Of a stretch of DNA of 64,000 bases, positions 1 through 8,909 are shown in pieces (the stretch's first letter is position 1; each line of letters starts with the position of its first letter). The stretch covers positions 62,001 to 126,000 of the forward strand of contig JAEINU010000003.1 of assembly GCA_016342685.1 (NCBI GenBank), given 5' to 3'. The DNA is from Bacteroidales bacterium. Its GTDB lineage: Bacteria; Bacteroidota; Bacteroidia; Bacteroidales; UBA12077. The notes under the pieces were generated by a model. That model saw nothing but the letters and a program-made list of their open reading frames with translations. It made no database searches and was not told the origin of the DNA. Made by a program: the position numbers and the translations under genes.

Positions 1-1
1 A

Positions 2-1009
2 TTTTTCACTCAGGAATTAGCAATAGACTTAGGAACTGCTAATACCATTATAATTCATAATGATAAGATTGTAGTAGATGAACCGTCAATAGTTGCTATT
101 GAGCAAAGTACTGGAAAATTAGTTGCTATTGGAAAAAGAGCTCGTCAGATGCATGGAAAAACTCATGTTAATATAAGAACCATTAGACCATTACGTGACG
201 GTGTTATTGCAGATTTTAATGCCGCAGAACAAATGATTCGAGGTATGATAAAGATGATAAACCATAAGCATCAATTATTTGCACCGTCATTAAGATTGGT
301 AGTTTGCACGCCATCAGGTAGTACGGAAGTCGAAATGAGAGCAATTCGTGATTCTTCTGAACATGCAGGAGGGAGAGATGTTTATATGATTTATGAACCA
401 ATGGCTGCTGCAATAGGTATGGGAATCGATGTTGAAGAACCAAAAGGTAGTATGGTAGTTGATATTGGAGGTGGTACAACCGAAGTAGCGGTTATTGCAT
501 TAGGGGGTATTGTTAGCAATAAATCTATTCGTGTTGCTGGAGATGCATTTACAGCAGATATTCAGGCTTATATGAGACATCAGCATAATATTAAAATTGG
601 TGAAAGAACTGCAGAGGAGATTAAAATAAATGTTGGTTCGAGTTTAGCAGAACTAGAAAATCCTCCAGAAGATTTTATTGTTCGTGGACCAAATTTAATG
701 ACTGCAATGCCTGTTGAAATACCTGTTTCATATCAGGAAATTGCCCATTGCTTAGATAAATCGATCTCAAAAGTTGAGACCGCAATTTTAGGTGTTTTGG
801 AACAAACACCACCTGAATTATATGCCGATGTGGTTACAGATGGGATTCATTTAGCTGGTGGAGGGGCATTAATGCGAGGTTTGGATAAAAGACTAACGGA
901 TAAAATAGGTATTCCTTTTTATGTAGCTGAAGATCCATTGCACGCTGTAGCAAGAGGAACTGGTATTGCTCTTAAGAATGCAGATAAATGCTCATATCTA
1001 ATGAGATAA
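2..1009 (+). CDS. mreB: MreB, rod-shape actin homologue (5' end cut by window)
   Basis: MreB is an ATP-binding actin-like protein that polymerises under the inner membrane and positions the elongation machinery for lateral wall synthesis. The frame is open from base 2, well before the first internal ATG at 149. Those upstream codons encode the actin phosphate-1 loop DLGTANT, so 149 is not the start and only a few N-terminal residues lie outside the window. The phosphate-2 motif DIGGGTTEVAV and the C-terminal HLAGGGALMRG segment (adenosine motif) are visible. About 335 codons remain, close to the usual 340-350. It heads an mreBCD-mrdA-rodA cluster, with mreC 22 bases downstream. The identification is secure; only the exact start is unknown. 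Confidence 0.97.
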   Translation, partial: FFTQELAIDLGTANTIIIHNDKIVVDEPSIVAIEQSTGKLVAIGKRARQMHGKTHVNIRTIRPLRDGVIADFNAAEQMIRGMIKMINHKHQLFAPSLRLVVCTPSGSTEVEMRAIRDSSEHAGGRDVYMIYEPMAAAIGMGIDVEEPKGSMVVDIGGGTTEVAVIALGGIVSNKSIRVAGDAFTADIQAYMRHQHNIKIGERTAEEIKINVGSSLAELENPPEDFIVRGPNLMTAMPVEIPVSYQEIAHCLDKSISKVETAILGVLEQTPPELYADVVTDGIHLAGGGALMRGLDKRLTDKIGIPFYVAEDPLHAVARGTGIALKNADKCSYLMR

Positions 1010-1031
1010 TGTAACAAGGGATAAATAGAAT

Positions 1032-1862
1032 ATGAAGAGTTTATTAAATTTTCTTTTACGTATACATTTTTTATTGCTGTTTATCCTTTTTGAAGTATTT
1101 TCTATTGCATTATTGTTAAATAACAATCATTTTCACAAGACACGATTTGTGAATTTTTCGAGGCAGTTCTCGGGGAATTTCTACGAGAAAATTGATGATT
1201 TAAAAAAGTACGTTTCGCTTACGGAAGAAAATCAGCGTTTAACTGAAGAAAATACGCGTTTGTTAAATATCCTGGAATCAACTTATAAATCAGATGAAAT
1301 TTTCTTTAGGTCGGTAAATGACACCACTTTAAATCAAACATATAAATACACTTCGGCACGAATTGTAAATAATTCAGTTAACAAAAAACATAATTTTCTG
1401 ACCTTAAATAAAGGAAATTTACAAGGCTTAAGACCTGAAATGGCTGTAGTATCAAACGGCAGTATTGTTGGTGTTGTTAAAGGAGTTTCAAAAAATTATT
1501 CTACAGTTATTTCTCTGTTAAATTTAGATTTGAAGATTAGTGCTAAAGTTAAAAAGAATGGATACTTTGGTTCGCTTAGCTGGGATGGTAAAGGATATTA
1601 TTCAGCTACCTTAAATGAGATTCCTTTACATGCAAATATACAAGCTGGAGACACAATAATTACGAGTGGTTATTCTTCAATTTACCCTGAAGGAATATTA
1701 ATAGGATATATTGAAAGTTTTAAAGAAAAGAGCGGAAGTTTTTTCGAAATTAAAATTAAACTTTCAACCGATTTTAAGAATTTGAGTAATGTAAATGTTA
1801 TTGGGAATTTAAAGCAAAATGAAATCGTTGACATAGAAAGTCAAGCAAATAAAAATGATTAA
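1032..1862 (+). CDS. mreC: MreC, rod-shape determining protein
   Basis: MreC is the periplasmic scaffold that links cytoplasmic MreB to MreD, PBP2 and RodA. The 276-residue protein has one N-terminal membrane segment (about residues 8-28) and a coiled coil with repeated TEEN heptads (about 50-75). A beta-rich domain follows, with the family-typical NKGxxxGLRPEMAV and GDTIITSGYSSIYPEGILIG patterns. Its 3' end overlaps mreD by 8 bases, which implies translational coupling. Position between mreB and mreD confirms the call. Confidence 0.95.
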   Translation: MKSLLNFLLRIHFLLLFILFEVFSIALLLNNNHFHKTRFVNFSRQFSGNFYEKIDDLKKYVSLTEENQRLTEENTRLLNILESTYKSDEIFFRSVNDTTLNQTYKYTSARIVNNSVNKKHNFLTLNKGNLQGLRPEMAVVSNGSIVGVVKGVSKNYSTVISLLNLDLKISAKVKKNGYFGSLSWDGKGYYSATLNEIPLHANIQAGDTIITSGYSSIYPEGILIGYIESFKEKSGSFFEIKIKLSTDFKNLSNVNVIGNLKQNEIVDIESQANKND

Positions 1863-2370
1863 GTTAATACCGAGATATCTTATAAATTTTATAATACTTG
1901 TTTTAGTACAAGTGTTTGTTTTAAATAATATTCAATTAGGTGGTTTTGTAAATCCATACTTATATGTATTATTTATTTTAATACTTCCATTTGAGATTCC
2001 AAGTTGGCTTTTATTGTTTGTAGCCTTTTTCTTAGGAATGTCAATTGACTTATTTTCAAGTACCATTGGAATGCATACTTCAGCAACAGTATTTATGGCT
2101 TTTTTACGGCCATATGTATTAAAGTTGATTTCACCTCGTGATGGTTATGAATCCGAAACCTTACCTCAGTTAAAATACTATGGTGGAGCATGGTTTATTC
2201 GTTATTCTGCCATTTTAATATTCGCTCATCATTTATTTTTATTTTATATCGAAGTATTCAGATTATCAAGTTTTTTCACCACATTTGTACGAGTAGTATT
2301 AAGTTCATTATTTACAATATTTTTAGTATTAATAAGCCAATATTTTTTCAGACGAGATCGTAGGAAATAA
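1855..2370 (+). CDS. mreD: MreD, rod-shape determining membrane protein
   Basis: A 171-residue, strongly hydrophobic protein with about five membrane segments, the size and profile expected of MreD. MreD forms the MreCD complex that activates the PBP2-RodA glycan synthase. The primary sequence of this family is poorly conserved, so the call rests mainly on hydropathy, length and its place between mreC and mrdA. The segment FFLGMSIDLFSSTIGMHTSA resembles the conserved GxxxDxxxxxxxG region of MreD. Its start codon lies inside the end of mreC. Confidence 0.9.
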   Translation: MIKLIPRYLINFIILVLVQVFVLNNIQLGGFVNPYLYVLFILILPFEIPSWLLLFVAFFLGMSIDLFSSTIGMHTSATVFMAFLRPYVLKLISPRDGYESETLPQLKYYGGAWFIRYSAILIFAHHLFLFYIEVFRLSSFFTTFVRVVLSSLFTIFLVLISQYFFRRDRRK

Positions 2371-2393
2371 TTTTTGGGTTTAATTAACTTTTC

Positions 2394-4232
2394 GTGGATT
2401 CGTTTGCAAATAGAAGACATATCATACGTTTTATTATTATTCTTATAGGGTTAATATTTGTAGTTAGATTATTTATACTTCAGGTAGTCGATAGTACATA
2501 TAAACAAACTGCTAGCAATAATGTATTACGTTATGTTACCCAGTTTCCATCACGTGGATTAATCTACGATAGGAATGGGAAGCTCATTGTATATAACGAG
2601 GCTGCTTATGATTTAATGATTATTCCACGGCAGTTAAAGCAGTTTGACACAACAGAATTTTGCCAAATTTTGGAAATTGACACCAATTATGTTGTTGAAG
2701 CAATTGAAAGAGCTAAAGACTATTCTGTTTACAATTCTTCAATTTTTTTGAAGCAGTTATCAGCAAAAACTTATGCTCAACTTCAGGAGAAGTTGTATAA
2801 ATTTCCAGGCTTTTATGTTCAAGCTAGAACAATTAGAAAATATACATCCAAAAACGCCGCACATATTCTTGGTTACGTAGGTGAAGTAAATGATAAAATA
2901 ATTGAGAATGACGATTATTATAATTCAGGTGATTATATTGGAATTAGCGGGGTAGAGAAATCTTATGAGAAAGAACTAAGAGGAGAAAAGGGAGTAAATG
3001 TTTATCTAGTGGATGTTCATAATAGGATTAAAGGTCCTTATGCAAACAATAAGTTAGATAAAAATGCAAAAGTAGGATCTAACATTATTTCTACGATTGA
3101 TGCTGATTTGCAAACTTATGGTGAAAAGCTAATGCAAGGTAAAATTGGAAGTATTGTAGCTCTTGAACCAGCAACAGGTGAAGTGTTAGCAATGATTTCA
3201 GCTCCTGGTTATGATCCTGATTTGTTGGTAGGGCGAAAACGAACAAAGAATTATGTTACCTTAATGGCGGATACATTAAAGCCTTTGTTTAATAGGGCTT
3301 TAATGGCACAATATCCTCCTGGATCAACATTTAAAATTATAAATGCTTTAATTGGATTACAAGAAAAAGTTTTATTTACTTCATCGGAATATGAGTGCAG
3401 GGGTGCATATTATTCCCGGAATTTTAGATTAGGATGTCATAATCATAGAAGTCCGTTGAATTTAATAGAATCAATACAAATGTCATGTAATACTTATTAT
3501 TGTTATGTGTTTAGAAGTATTCTTGACAATAAAAAATACCCATCAATTAGAGAATCATTTGATAAGTGGCGAGAATATTTGTTGTCATTTGGTTTTGGAC
3601 AATATTTAGGAAGTGATTTTAGTAATGAACTTAGAGGTTTGGTTCCTACAAAACAGACTTACGATAGAATATACGGTGAAAGAGGCTGGAATTCATTAAC
3701 GCTGATATCTATGGCTATTGGACAAGGAGAACTTGGAACAACTCCTTTGCAGATGGCAAATATGACAGCTGCAATAGCTAATAGAGGATATTATTATACT
3801 CCACGAATTGTGAAGGAAATTGAGGGCGATTTTGAACTTGATAAAAGGTTTAACGAAAAACAGTATACTAAAGTAGATTCAATATATTTCGAAAGAGTAA
3901 TTGAGGGAATGGATTTAGTGGTAAATGGAGAGGCAGGTAGTGGAAGTACAGCGAGAAATGCACAAATTCCTGGAATTACAGTATGTGGAAAAACAGGAAC
4001 AGCAGAAAATCCACATGGGGAAGATCATTCTATCTTTATTGCTTTCGCACCCAAGGATGATCCAAAAATAGCAATAGCTGTTTATATTGAGAATGGAGGC
4101 TTTGGAAGCACTTGGGCTGCGCCTACAGCTAAACTTATGATGGAGAAATATTTAAACGACTCTATTTCTGTTTCTTGGTGGGAGCAATATGTATTAAATG
4201 CTGAAATAAATTACAATGCAAAGACGAATTAA
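2394..4232 (+). CDS. mrdA: Penicillin-binding protein 2 (elongation transpeptidase)
   Basis: A class B penicillin-binding protein that cross-links peptidoglycan during elongation, paired with the glycosyltransferase RodA. An N-terminal membrane anchor (about residues 8-26) is followed by the pedestal domain (FPSRGLIYDRNG, GYVGEVND, GISGVEKSYEKELRG). The transpeptidase domain has all three active-site motifs: SxxK at Ser311 (GSTFK), SxN at Ser364 (SCN) and KTG at Lys533. The start is GTG; it gives a normal short cytoplasmic tail and there is no better in-frame ATG nearby. The 612-residue length is typical, and the gene overlaps rodA by 17 bases. Confidence 0.96.
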   Translation: MDSFANRRHIIRFIIILIGLIFVVRLFILQVVDSTYKQTASNNVLRYVTQFPSRGLIYDRNGKLIVYNEAAYDLMIIPRQLKQFDTTEFCQILEIDTNYVVEAIERAKDYSVYNSSIFLKQLSAKTYAQLQEKLYKFPGFYVQARTIRKYTSKNAAHILGYVGEVNDKIIENDDYYNSGDYIGISGVEKSYEKELRGEKGVNVYLVDVHNRIKGPYANNKLDKNAKVGSNIISTIDADLQTYGEKLMQGKIGSIVALEPATGEVLAMISAPGYDPDLLVGRKRTKNYVTLMADTLKPLFNRALMAQYPPGSTFKIINALIGLQEKVLFTSSEYECRGAYYSRNFRLGCHNHRSPLNLIESIQMSCNTYYCYVFRSILDNKKYPSIRESFDKWREYLLSFGFGQYLGSDFSNELRGLVPTKQTYDRIYGERGWNSLTLISMAIGQGELGTTPLQMANMTAAIANRGYYYTPRIVKEIEGDFELDKRFNEKQYTKVDSIYFERVIEGMDLVVNGEAGSGSTARNAQIPGITVCGKTGTAENPHGEDHSIFIAFAPKDDPKIAIAVYIENGGFGSTWAAPTAKLMMEKYLNDSISVSWWEQYVLNAEINYNAKTN

Positions 4233-5637
4233 CACATGGGCTAATCTCGATTGGTTAACTGTAGCATTATACTTGTTACTAGTTTTTCTTGGCTGGATAA
4301 ATATTTATGCAGCTGTATATAATGACGAGCACCAAAGTATATTGGATTTTTCGATGCGTTATGGGAAACAATTAATTTGGATTTCGGCGGCATTGCTCTT
4401 GGCTTTTGCTGTTATGACAATCGATATAAACTTTTATTCATACTTTGCTTATATAATTTATGGAGCCTTAATGCTGGTTCTTGTTGCTGTTTTAATATTC
4501 GGAAAGGAAGTAAATGGTGCTACATCATGGTTTCAGGTTGGAAGTTTTAGGGTACAACCGTCAGAGTTTGCTAAAATAGCAACAGCACTTGCGATAGCCA
4601 GATATCTTAGTACATTCAATATTAAAATAAACACTGTAAAATCATACTTTAGATTGGCAGGGATTATTTTGTTTCCAGCCCTATTAATATTTCTTCAAAA
4701 TGATACAGGTTCAGCTCTTGTTTATTTTGCATTTATTTTGGTTCTATACCGTGAGGGTATTTCTGAGAGTATTCTATTAATAGGTTTTTTTATTATTGTA
4801 TTGTTTATTTTGGCACTTGTGCTAAGTAAGCTAACAATATTATTGCTATCAATTTCTATTGTTCTAATAATTTTCTGGTTCTTAAATAGGAGTTTTAAAA
4901 ATATAGGTATAGGTGTTATTATTATATCAGGACTAACAGCTTTGATTTTTGGAATTAATGAGTTGTTAAAGCTCGGATTACCATTTTATTACGTTTTACT
5001 TGTTGCATTGACCATATCGAGTATCGTTTATATTTATTTTTCGATAAAATATAAGCTGAAAAATATTGTATTGTTACTTATATTCCTGTTAAGTTCCATT
5101 GCATTTACGTACTCAGTAGATTATGTGTTTAATAATTTCTTAGGAAGGCACCAGCAAAAAAGAATAAATGTTGTTCTCGGCTTAGAGTCAGATCCGTATG
5201 GGGTAGAGTATAATGTAAATCAGTCTAAAATAGCTATTGGTTCAGGAGGATTAACAGGAAAGGGATTCTTGAAAGGAACTCAGACTAAATTTGATTTTGT
5301 ACCTGAGCAAAGCACTGATTTTATTTTTTGTACAATTGGTGAGGAATGGGGCTTTGTAGGAACATTTTTTGTTATTGTGATCTTTGTATTTTTACTTTAT
5401 CGGTTAATTGGAATTGCTGAACGGCAAAGATCTCCATTTAGCAGAATATATGGATATGGTGTTGTTACTGTAATTTTCTTTCATGTTGCTATTAATATTG
5501 GGATGACAATTGGGCTTGTGCCTGTAATTGGAATTCCATTGCCATTTATTAGCTATGGAGGTTCTTCCTTATGGGCATTTACAATTTTGTTATTTATCTT
5601 CTTAAGACTAGATGCTAGCAGACTAGAATTACTATAA
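4216..5637 (+). CDS. rodA: RodA, SEDS peptidoglycan glycosyltransferase
   Basis: RodA polymerises lipid II into glycan strands in the elongasome with PBP2. The 473-residue protein has the SEDS signatures: VNGATSWFQVGSFRVQPSEF near residue 100 and, close to the C-terminus, GIPLPFISYGGSS. The DF-containing loop (KFDFVPEQSTDFIF) is also present. It is somewhat longer than the E. coli protein because of extra hydrophobic sequence in the middle (about residues 190-290), which looks like additional membrane helices. It overlaps mrdA by 17 bases and ends at a hairpin shared with the convergent downstream gene. Confidence 0.95.
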   Translation: MQRRINTWANLDWLTVALYLLLVFLGWINIYAAVYNDEHQSILDFSMRYGKQLIWISAALLLAFAVMTIDINFYSYFAYIIYGALMLVLVAVLIFGKEVNGATSWFQVGSFRVQPSEFAKIATALAIARYLSTFNIKINTVKSYFRLAGIILFPALLIFLQNDTGSALVYFAFILVLYREGISESILLIGFFIIVLFILALVLSKLTILLLSISIVLIIFWFLNRSFKNIGIGVIIISGLTALIFGINELLKLGLPFYYVLLVALTISSIVYIYFSIKYKLKNIVLLLIFLLSSIAFTYSVDYVFNNFLGRHQQKRINVVLGLESDPYGVEYNVNQSKIAIGSGGLTGKGFLKGTQTKFDFVPEQSTDFIFCTIGEEWGFVGTFFVIVIFVFLLYRLIGIAERQRSPFSRIYGYGVVTVIFFHVAINIGMTIGLVPVIGIPLPFISYGGSSLWAFTILLFIFLRLDASRLELL

Positions 5638-5667
5638 AAAAGAGACTATCTTTCGAATGTCTCTTTA
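5635..5667. terminator. Hairpin terminator between convergent rodA and KamA-like gene
   Basis: AAAGAGAC and GTCTCTTT pair across a 12-base loop. On the minus strand the stem is followed by a run of six T, so it fits termination of the KamA-like gene best. On the plus strand the T run is short and termination of rodA would be weaker. Confidence 0.65.
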
Positions 5668-5688
5668 AATCGTATATTCTTGGTTTAA

Positions 5689-7881
5689 TTATACTTGAAT
5701 ATTTGAAAACTCTTCTGTTACTTCAAATGGATAGTCAGGATATTCAAATACAGGAAAACGGCTCTCTGTTTCACCAATTGAATAACCCCAAATAGTGTTG
5801 TAATCTTCTTTATTTTCGCCCATTTTCTCAATCTGACGCAAGTATTCGCCAATAGGTTTTGATTCTACAATTATTACATCTTCCATATTGTGGATAATTG
5901 GACTATGACTACGCGTTGAATCATGATCAAATTTTAGAATGCGTCGACCACGGCGAGTAATTCCGATTGTACGGAACGTTAAACTCTTTCCAACTCCAGG
6001 TAAGTTAATTACATTTCTATCGGTCGCTAAAAACGGAAGATTTTCTCGTTCGCGCAAGTAGTTAATGTTGTCTATCATATTACTTGCGTTTAGCGGATAT
6101 GTCCGGATTAATTCGATATATTTCTTAGGTATTTTTCCTATTCGTTTTTCTTCTAATTGTTCCTGAACAGCTCTTGCATTGGTAGCAAAATTGTTATAGT
6201 TTTCCATGTAACCTTTTACAGTAAAAGTATAATAAGTAATAACACCAATGTCGTTAAGTTCCTTTCTAAGTTTATTTGTATGACCTCGTCTTGATGATGC
6301 AGCTGTAAAAACATGTTGGTTTGTTATGGTCCAACCAGCTTTTATTATTTGCTCTATTCCTGATTTAACTTCAGGTGTAATTTCCATTGCAGATTCGAAA
6401 TGTGTTTGAATCACAAATTGTCTTATTCCAATTTTCGAGGCTTTTTCTTTAAAATCAGTTAATATCTTGATCAAATCATGTGTTATTCTTTGAGGTAAAT
6501 AGACAGGAAGTCTTGTCCCTAATCTTACTCGTAACATTTCTGCACGTTTTTTACCTTCGGGAAGTTCTTTGTTTTTTTCTCTTTTATTGTGGGCCATTTC
6601 ATAAACAGCTTCCAAAATACTTCTAAGAGAATTGTCTGAGCTCATTAAAGCATCTCCACCGGTAATAAGAATATCTCTTAGTTTATTGTCATTTTCAAAA
6701 TAATCGAGCAAACGTTTCAGTTTTGCAGGCCAGCTTTCATTTGGTTCAAGTGTTTTCAAATCAAAGTTTAAGTTTCCTCTTTGGAAATCGTACATTCTTT
6801 GACAAGATGCACAAAGGCCACCACAAGCTCTGCCTAAAGAATCAGGTATTAGTATTGCTACCTCAGGATATCTTCGATGTAAACTGTGGGCCGAAGGGAG
6901 TATCCATCCAGCTGCATTGGGTTTATCTTGCTCTACAATGTCTTCTTTTTCCCATGCTACAATATGACCAAATTCATGAATGAGTTCTTTGCTGTATATT
7001 ATATAATCTCGAATTGCAGCATCGGTGTTCGATTTCCTTTTCTTCTCCACATTCAATAAGGATAGATAATATGGATTAATAAAAAATGGAATTCCTGCTT
7101 TCTCTGCATCTTTTAAAATCTGCTGTGTTTCCTTATCTAAGGAGTAATCGAGCATTCTATTTAAAAGGTCAGCTGTTCTAACAGCAAATTTCAAATGAAA
7201 GCGTCTGGTGTTCCACCACGATTGCACTTTTTCATATTTTTCATCAAACGATAAAGTATTTTCTAAGGCATATTTAGTTGTTTCAACCTTTCCTGAATCA
7301 ATCAGGTCAATAATAATTTTAATAATTCTATTTTTATTTTCCTGGCGACGTTCAATAATATCTTTATCCATTCCTGATGGATGATTGTCCATCCATTGTT
7401 GAATTTGTTCAATGCTTGGTATTTTGTGCTTTAGAGATCCTGAGAATTGTCTAAATAGCTGGAGCATATCAACAAAAAAGAAGTATTTTCCGCCTCCAGT
7501 TCCGGTTTTTACAGCGAGCCATAATATCTTAAATGGCGTATTAACGCGCCTTTGACCTCTTACGTTTAGGTCAGAATAAATTTGATCTGTATATTTAATG
7601 TAATCTAGTATTCGAATGGCAGCAACTTCTTGCCATTTAATTTTTTCGAAATTTTTGCGGCCAGAAATCTCATTTTTGTAGTATTGATATGCTATTTCAT
7701 TTTCTTTAAGTTCTGATTCAGCCCATTTTTCAATTGCTTGATTAACTTCCAAATCATCTTTACTATTTATTAATATATCTTTTAATTTTGGATTTTCATC
7801 AAGTATTAAATTTAGAATATTTTGTGATTTTTGACTTATTTGCACTTTCTCTTCAGCTGAATACACCATCTCTCTCTTCAA
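5689..7881 (-). CDS. Long KamA-family (lysine 2,3-aminomutase-like) radical SAM protein
   Basis: The protein has a radical SAM cluster CGGLCASC (CX3CX2C, Cys353, 357 and 360), followed by an ITGGD motif of the SAM-binding type. Near the C-terminus PGVGKS sits where lysine 2,3-aminomutases carry the PGGGGK motif, whose lysine binds PLP. The classical enzymes interconvert alpha- and beta-amino acids and are about 410-470 residues long. This one has 730, with an N-terminal extension of roughly 300 mostly helical residues and a C-terminal tail. Substrate cannot be read from the sequence. It is monocistronic, with a consensus promoter upstream and a hairpin downstream. The family assignment is firm; lysine as substrate is not. 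Confidence 0.85.
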   Translation of the reverse strand: MKREMVYSAEEKVQISQKSQNILNLILDENPKLKDILINSKDDLEVNQAIEKWAESELKENEIAYQYYKNEISGRKNFEKIKWQEVAAIRILDYIKYTDQIYSDLNVRGQRRVNTPFKILWLAVKTGTGGGKYFFFVDMLQLFRQFSGSLKHKIPSIEQIQQWMDNHPSGMDKDIIERRQENKNRIIKIIIDLIDSGKVETTKYALENTLSFDEKYEKVQSWWNTRRFHLKFAVRTADLLNRMLDYSLDKETQQILKDAEKAGIPFFINPYYLSLLNVEKKRKSNTDAAIRDYIIYSKELIHEFGHIVAWEKEDIVEQDKPNAAGWILPSAHSLHRRYPEVAILIPDSLGRACGGLCASCQRMYDFQRGNLNFDLKTLEPNESWPAKLKRLLDYFENDNKLRDILITGGDALMSSDNSLRSILEAVYEMAHNKREKNKELPEGKKRAEMLRVRLGTRLPVYLPQRITHDLIKILTDFKEKASKIGIRQFVIQTHFESAMEITPEVKSGIEQIIKAGWTITNQHVFTAASSRRGHTNKLRKELNDIGVITYYTFTVKGYMENYNNFATNARAVQEQLEEKRIGKIPKKYIELIRTYPLNASNMIDNINYLRERENLPFLATDRNVINLPGVGKSLTFRTIGITRRGRRILKFDHDSTRSHSPIIHNMEDVIIVESKPIGEYLRQIEKMGENKEDYNTIWGYSIGETESRFPVFEYPDYPFEVTEEFSNIQV

Positions 7882-7979
7882 TTTTTATTAGAAAAACAAA
7901 CCTGCAGAATCATTAAAGAATTCTTAGTGCAGTAAATAAATCTATTTATAAGGATTAAAAAATAGATTTTTTGGAGTTG

Positions 7980-8009
7980 CAAAATTATTTAAAACCATTA
8001 AGAAATCAA
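7980..8009 (-). promoter_or_regulatory. Promoter of the KamA-like gene
   Basis: On the minus strand, TTTG then 19 bases then TAATTTTG matches the Bacteroidota -33/-7 consensus (TTTG, TAnnTTTG) fully. The predicted start of transcription is near 7974, which leaves a leader of about 90 bases before the ATG at 7881. Confidence 0.6.
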
Positions 8010-8031
8010 AGGAAATTATGTTAAATAACAT

Positions 8032-8628
8032 TTAACCAATTGCGATATCTATATCGTGAACTGTTTTAATATAATATAGAATATCAGAAAAAAACAGAAA
8101 GAAGTTTTGCTTTAAGAATTCGTAATTTTTTTCTAAAACATCAATTGCAAAATCTGAGTGATCGGGGAGGGAAGTGTATATTGCCATGGTGCTTAAAACT
8201 GATCGAATTCCTTCAATTTCTTTATAGGAATATATTCGATCGTTACGAATAAGTCGTGGAACAAATTCCTGTACTTCGGCAGGAAGCATTTCATTCTTTG
8301 TAATCAATAATTCATGAAAATTATTGATGTAATCGCGTAAGCTAATATATGAATATCTGCTCCAATTTGCTGCAAGGAAATGATCATAAATTATATCAAT
8401 TACAATTCCTGCGTATTTTCTATATTTTGGAGCAAATAATTGTTTAGCATCTAAGGTATGAGTATTCTTATCCGTAAAAGAATCTATAAATCGATGTAAC
8501 AGGATTCCTTGTTTAATTTTATCAGGATAAATATGGAAAGCACTTCCTTTAACATAATCACCAATAAAATTCCCGATTTTGACATCTTCTTCATTTCCGG
8601 AAAGATATATGTGAGCTAAATAATTCAT
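8032..8628 (-). CDS. acpH: AcpH-like acyl-carrier-protein phosphodiesterase
   Basis: The 198-residue protein begins MNYLAHIYLS and continues with IGNFIGDYVKG, the signature of the ACP phosphodiesterase family. Enzymes of this family remove the 4'-phosphopantetheine arm from acyl carrier protein. The conserved HRFIDSFTD and DIIYDHFLAANW segments carry the Asp/His residues expected for metal binding in this HD-like fold. Length is typical (about 190-200). It lies alone on the minus strand, about 150 bases upstream of the KamA-like gene. Function in Bacteroidota is extrapolated from E. coli AcpH. Confidence 0.82.
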   Translation of the reverse strand: MNYLAHIYLSGNEEDVKIGNFIGDYVKGSAFHIYPDKIKQGILLHRFIDSFTDKNTHTLDAKQLFAPKYRKYAGIVIDIIYDHFLAANWSRYSYISLRDYINNFHELLITKNEMLPAEVQEFVPRLIRNDRIYSYKEIEGIRSVLSTMAIYTSLPDHSDFAIDVLEKNYEFLKQNFFLFFSDILYYIKTVHDIDIAIG

Positions 8629-8857
8629 GAAATTATTGGAATTTATTATGAATAATCTACTAAGTTAAAGCTTGTTTTTGGCATATTGTTTAATCTGATT
8701 TAAAAATCACTTTTTAAAAAAGATGTTTCTTAACATGTTTGCTTGTTTTTTTGCAGATTTGTGTAATTATCATACAATTAGGCTATTGTTAAGGGAAGGT
8801 AAGAGCTTATACCCATAAAGTTTATACTTTTAAATTATGAAATGTGAGTTTAAAGCA

Positions 8858-8865
8858 TAATTTTG
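8858..8865 (+). promoter_or_regulatory. -7 box of the cDPG-synthetase-like gene
   Basis: TAATTTTG matches TAnnTTTG exactly. No clear TTG is seen at the -33 position. Transcription would start near 8871, giving a leader of about 40 bases. Confidence 0.45.
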
Positions 8866-8900
8866 TTAGAGTAATTATAAATTAATCAATTAAAATAAAA

Positions 8901-8905
8901 GGAGG
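8901..8905 (+). promoter_or_regulatory. Strong Shine-Dalgarno site of the cDPG-synthetase-like gene
   Basis: GGAGG stands four bases before the ATG at 8910. Most starts in this window have only A-rich upstream sequence, so this is unusual and supports both the start choice and high expression. Confidence 0.7.
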
Positions 8906-8909
8906 AATT

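Noticed and set aside
149-1009. MreB start at ATG 149
   Set aside because: The frame is open upstream and encodes the conserved DLGTANT loop, so the gene is cut by the window edge rather than starting at 149.
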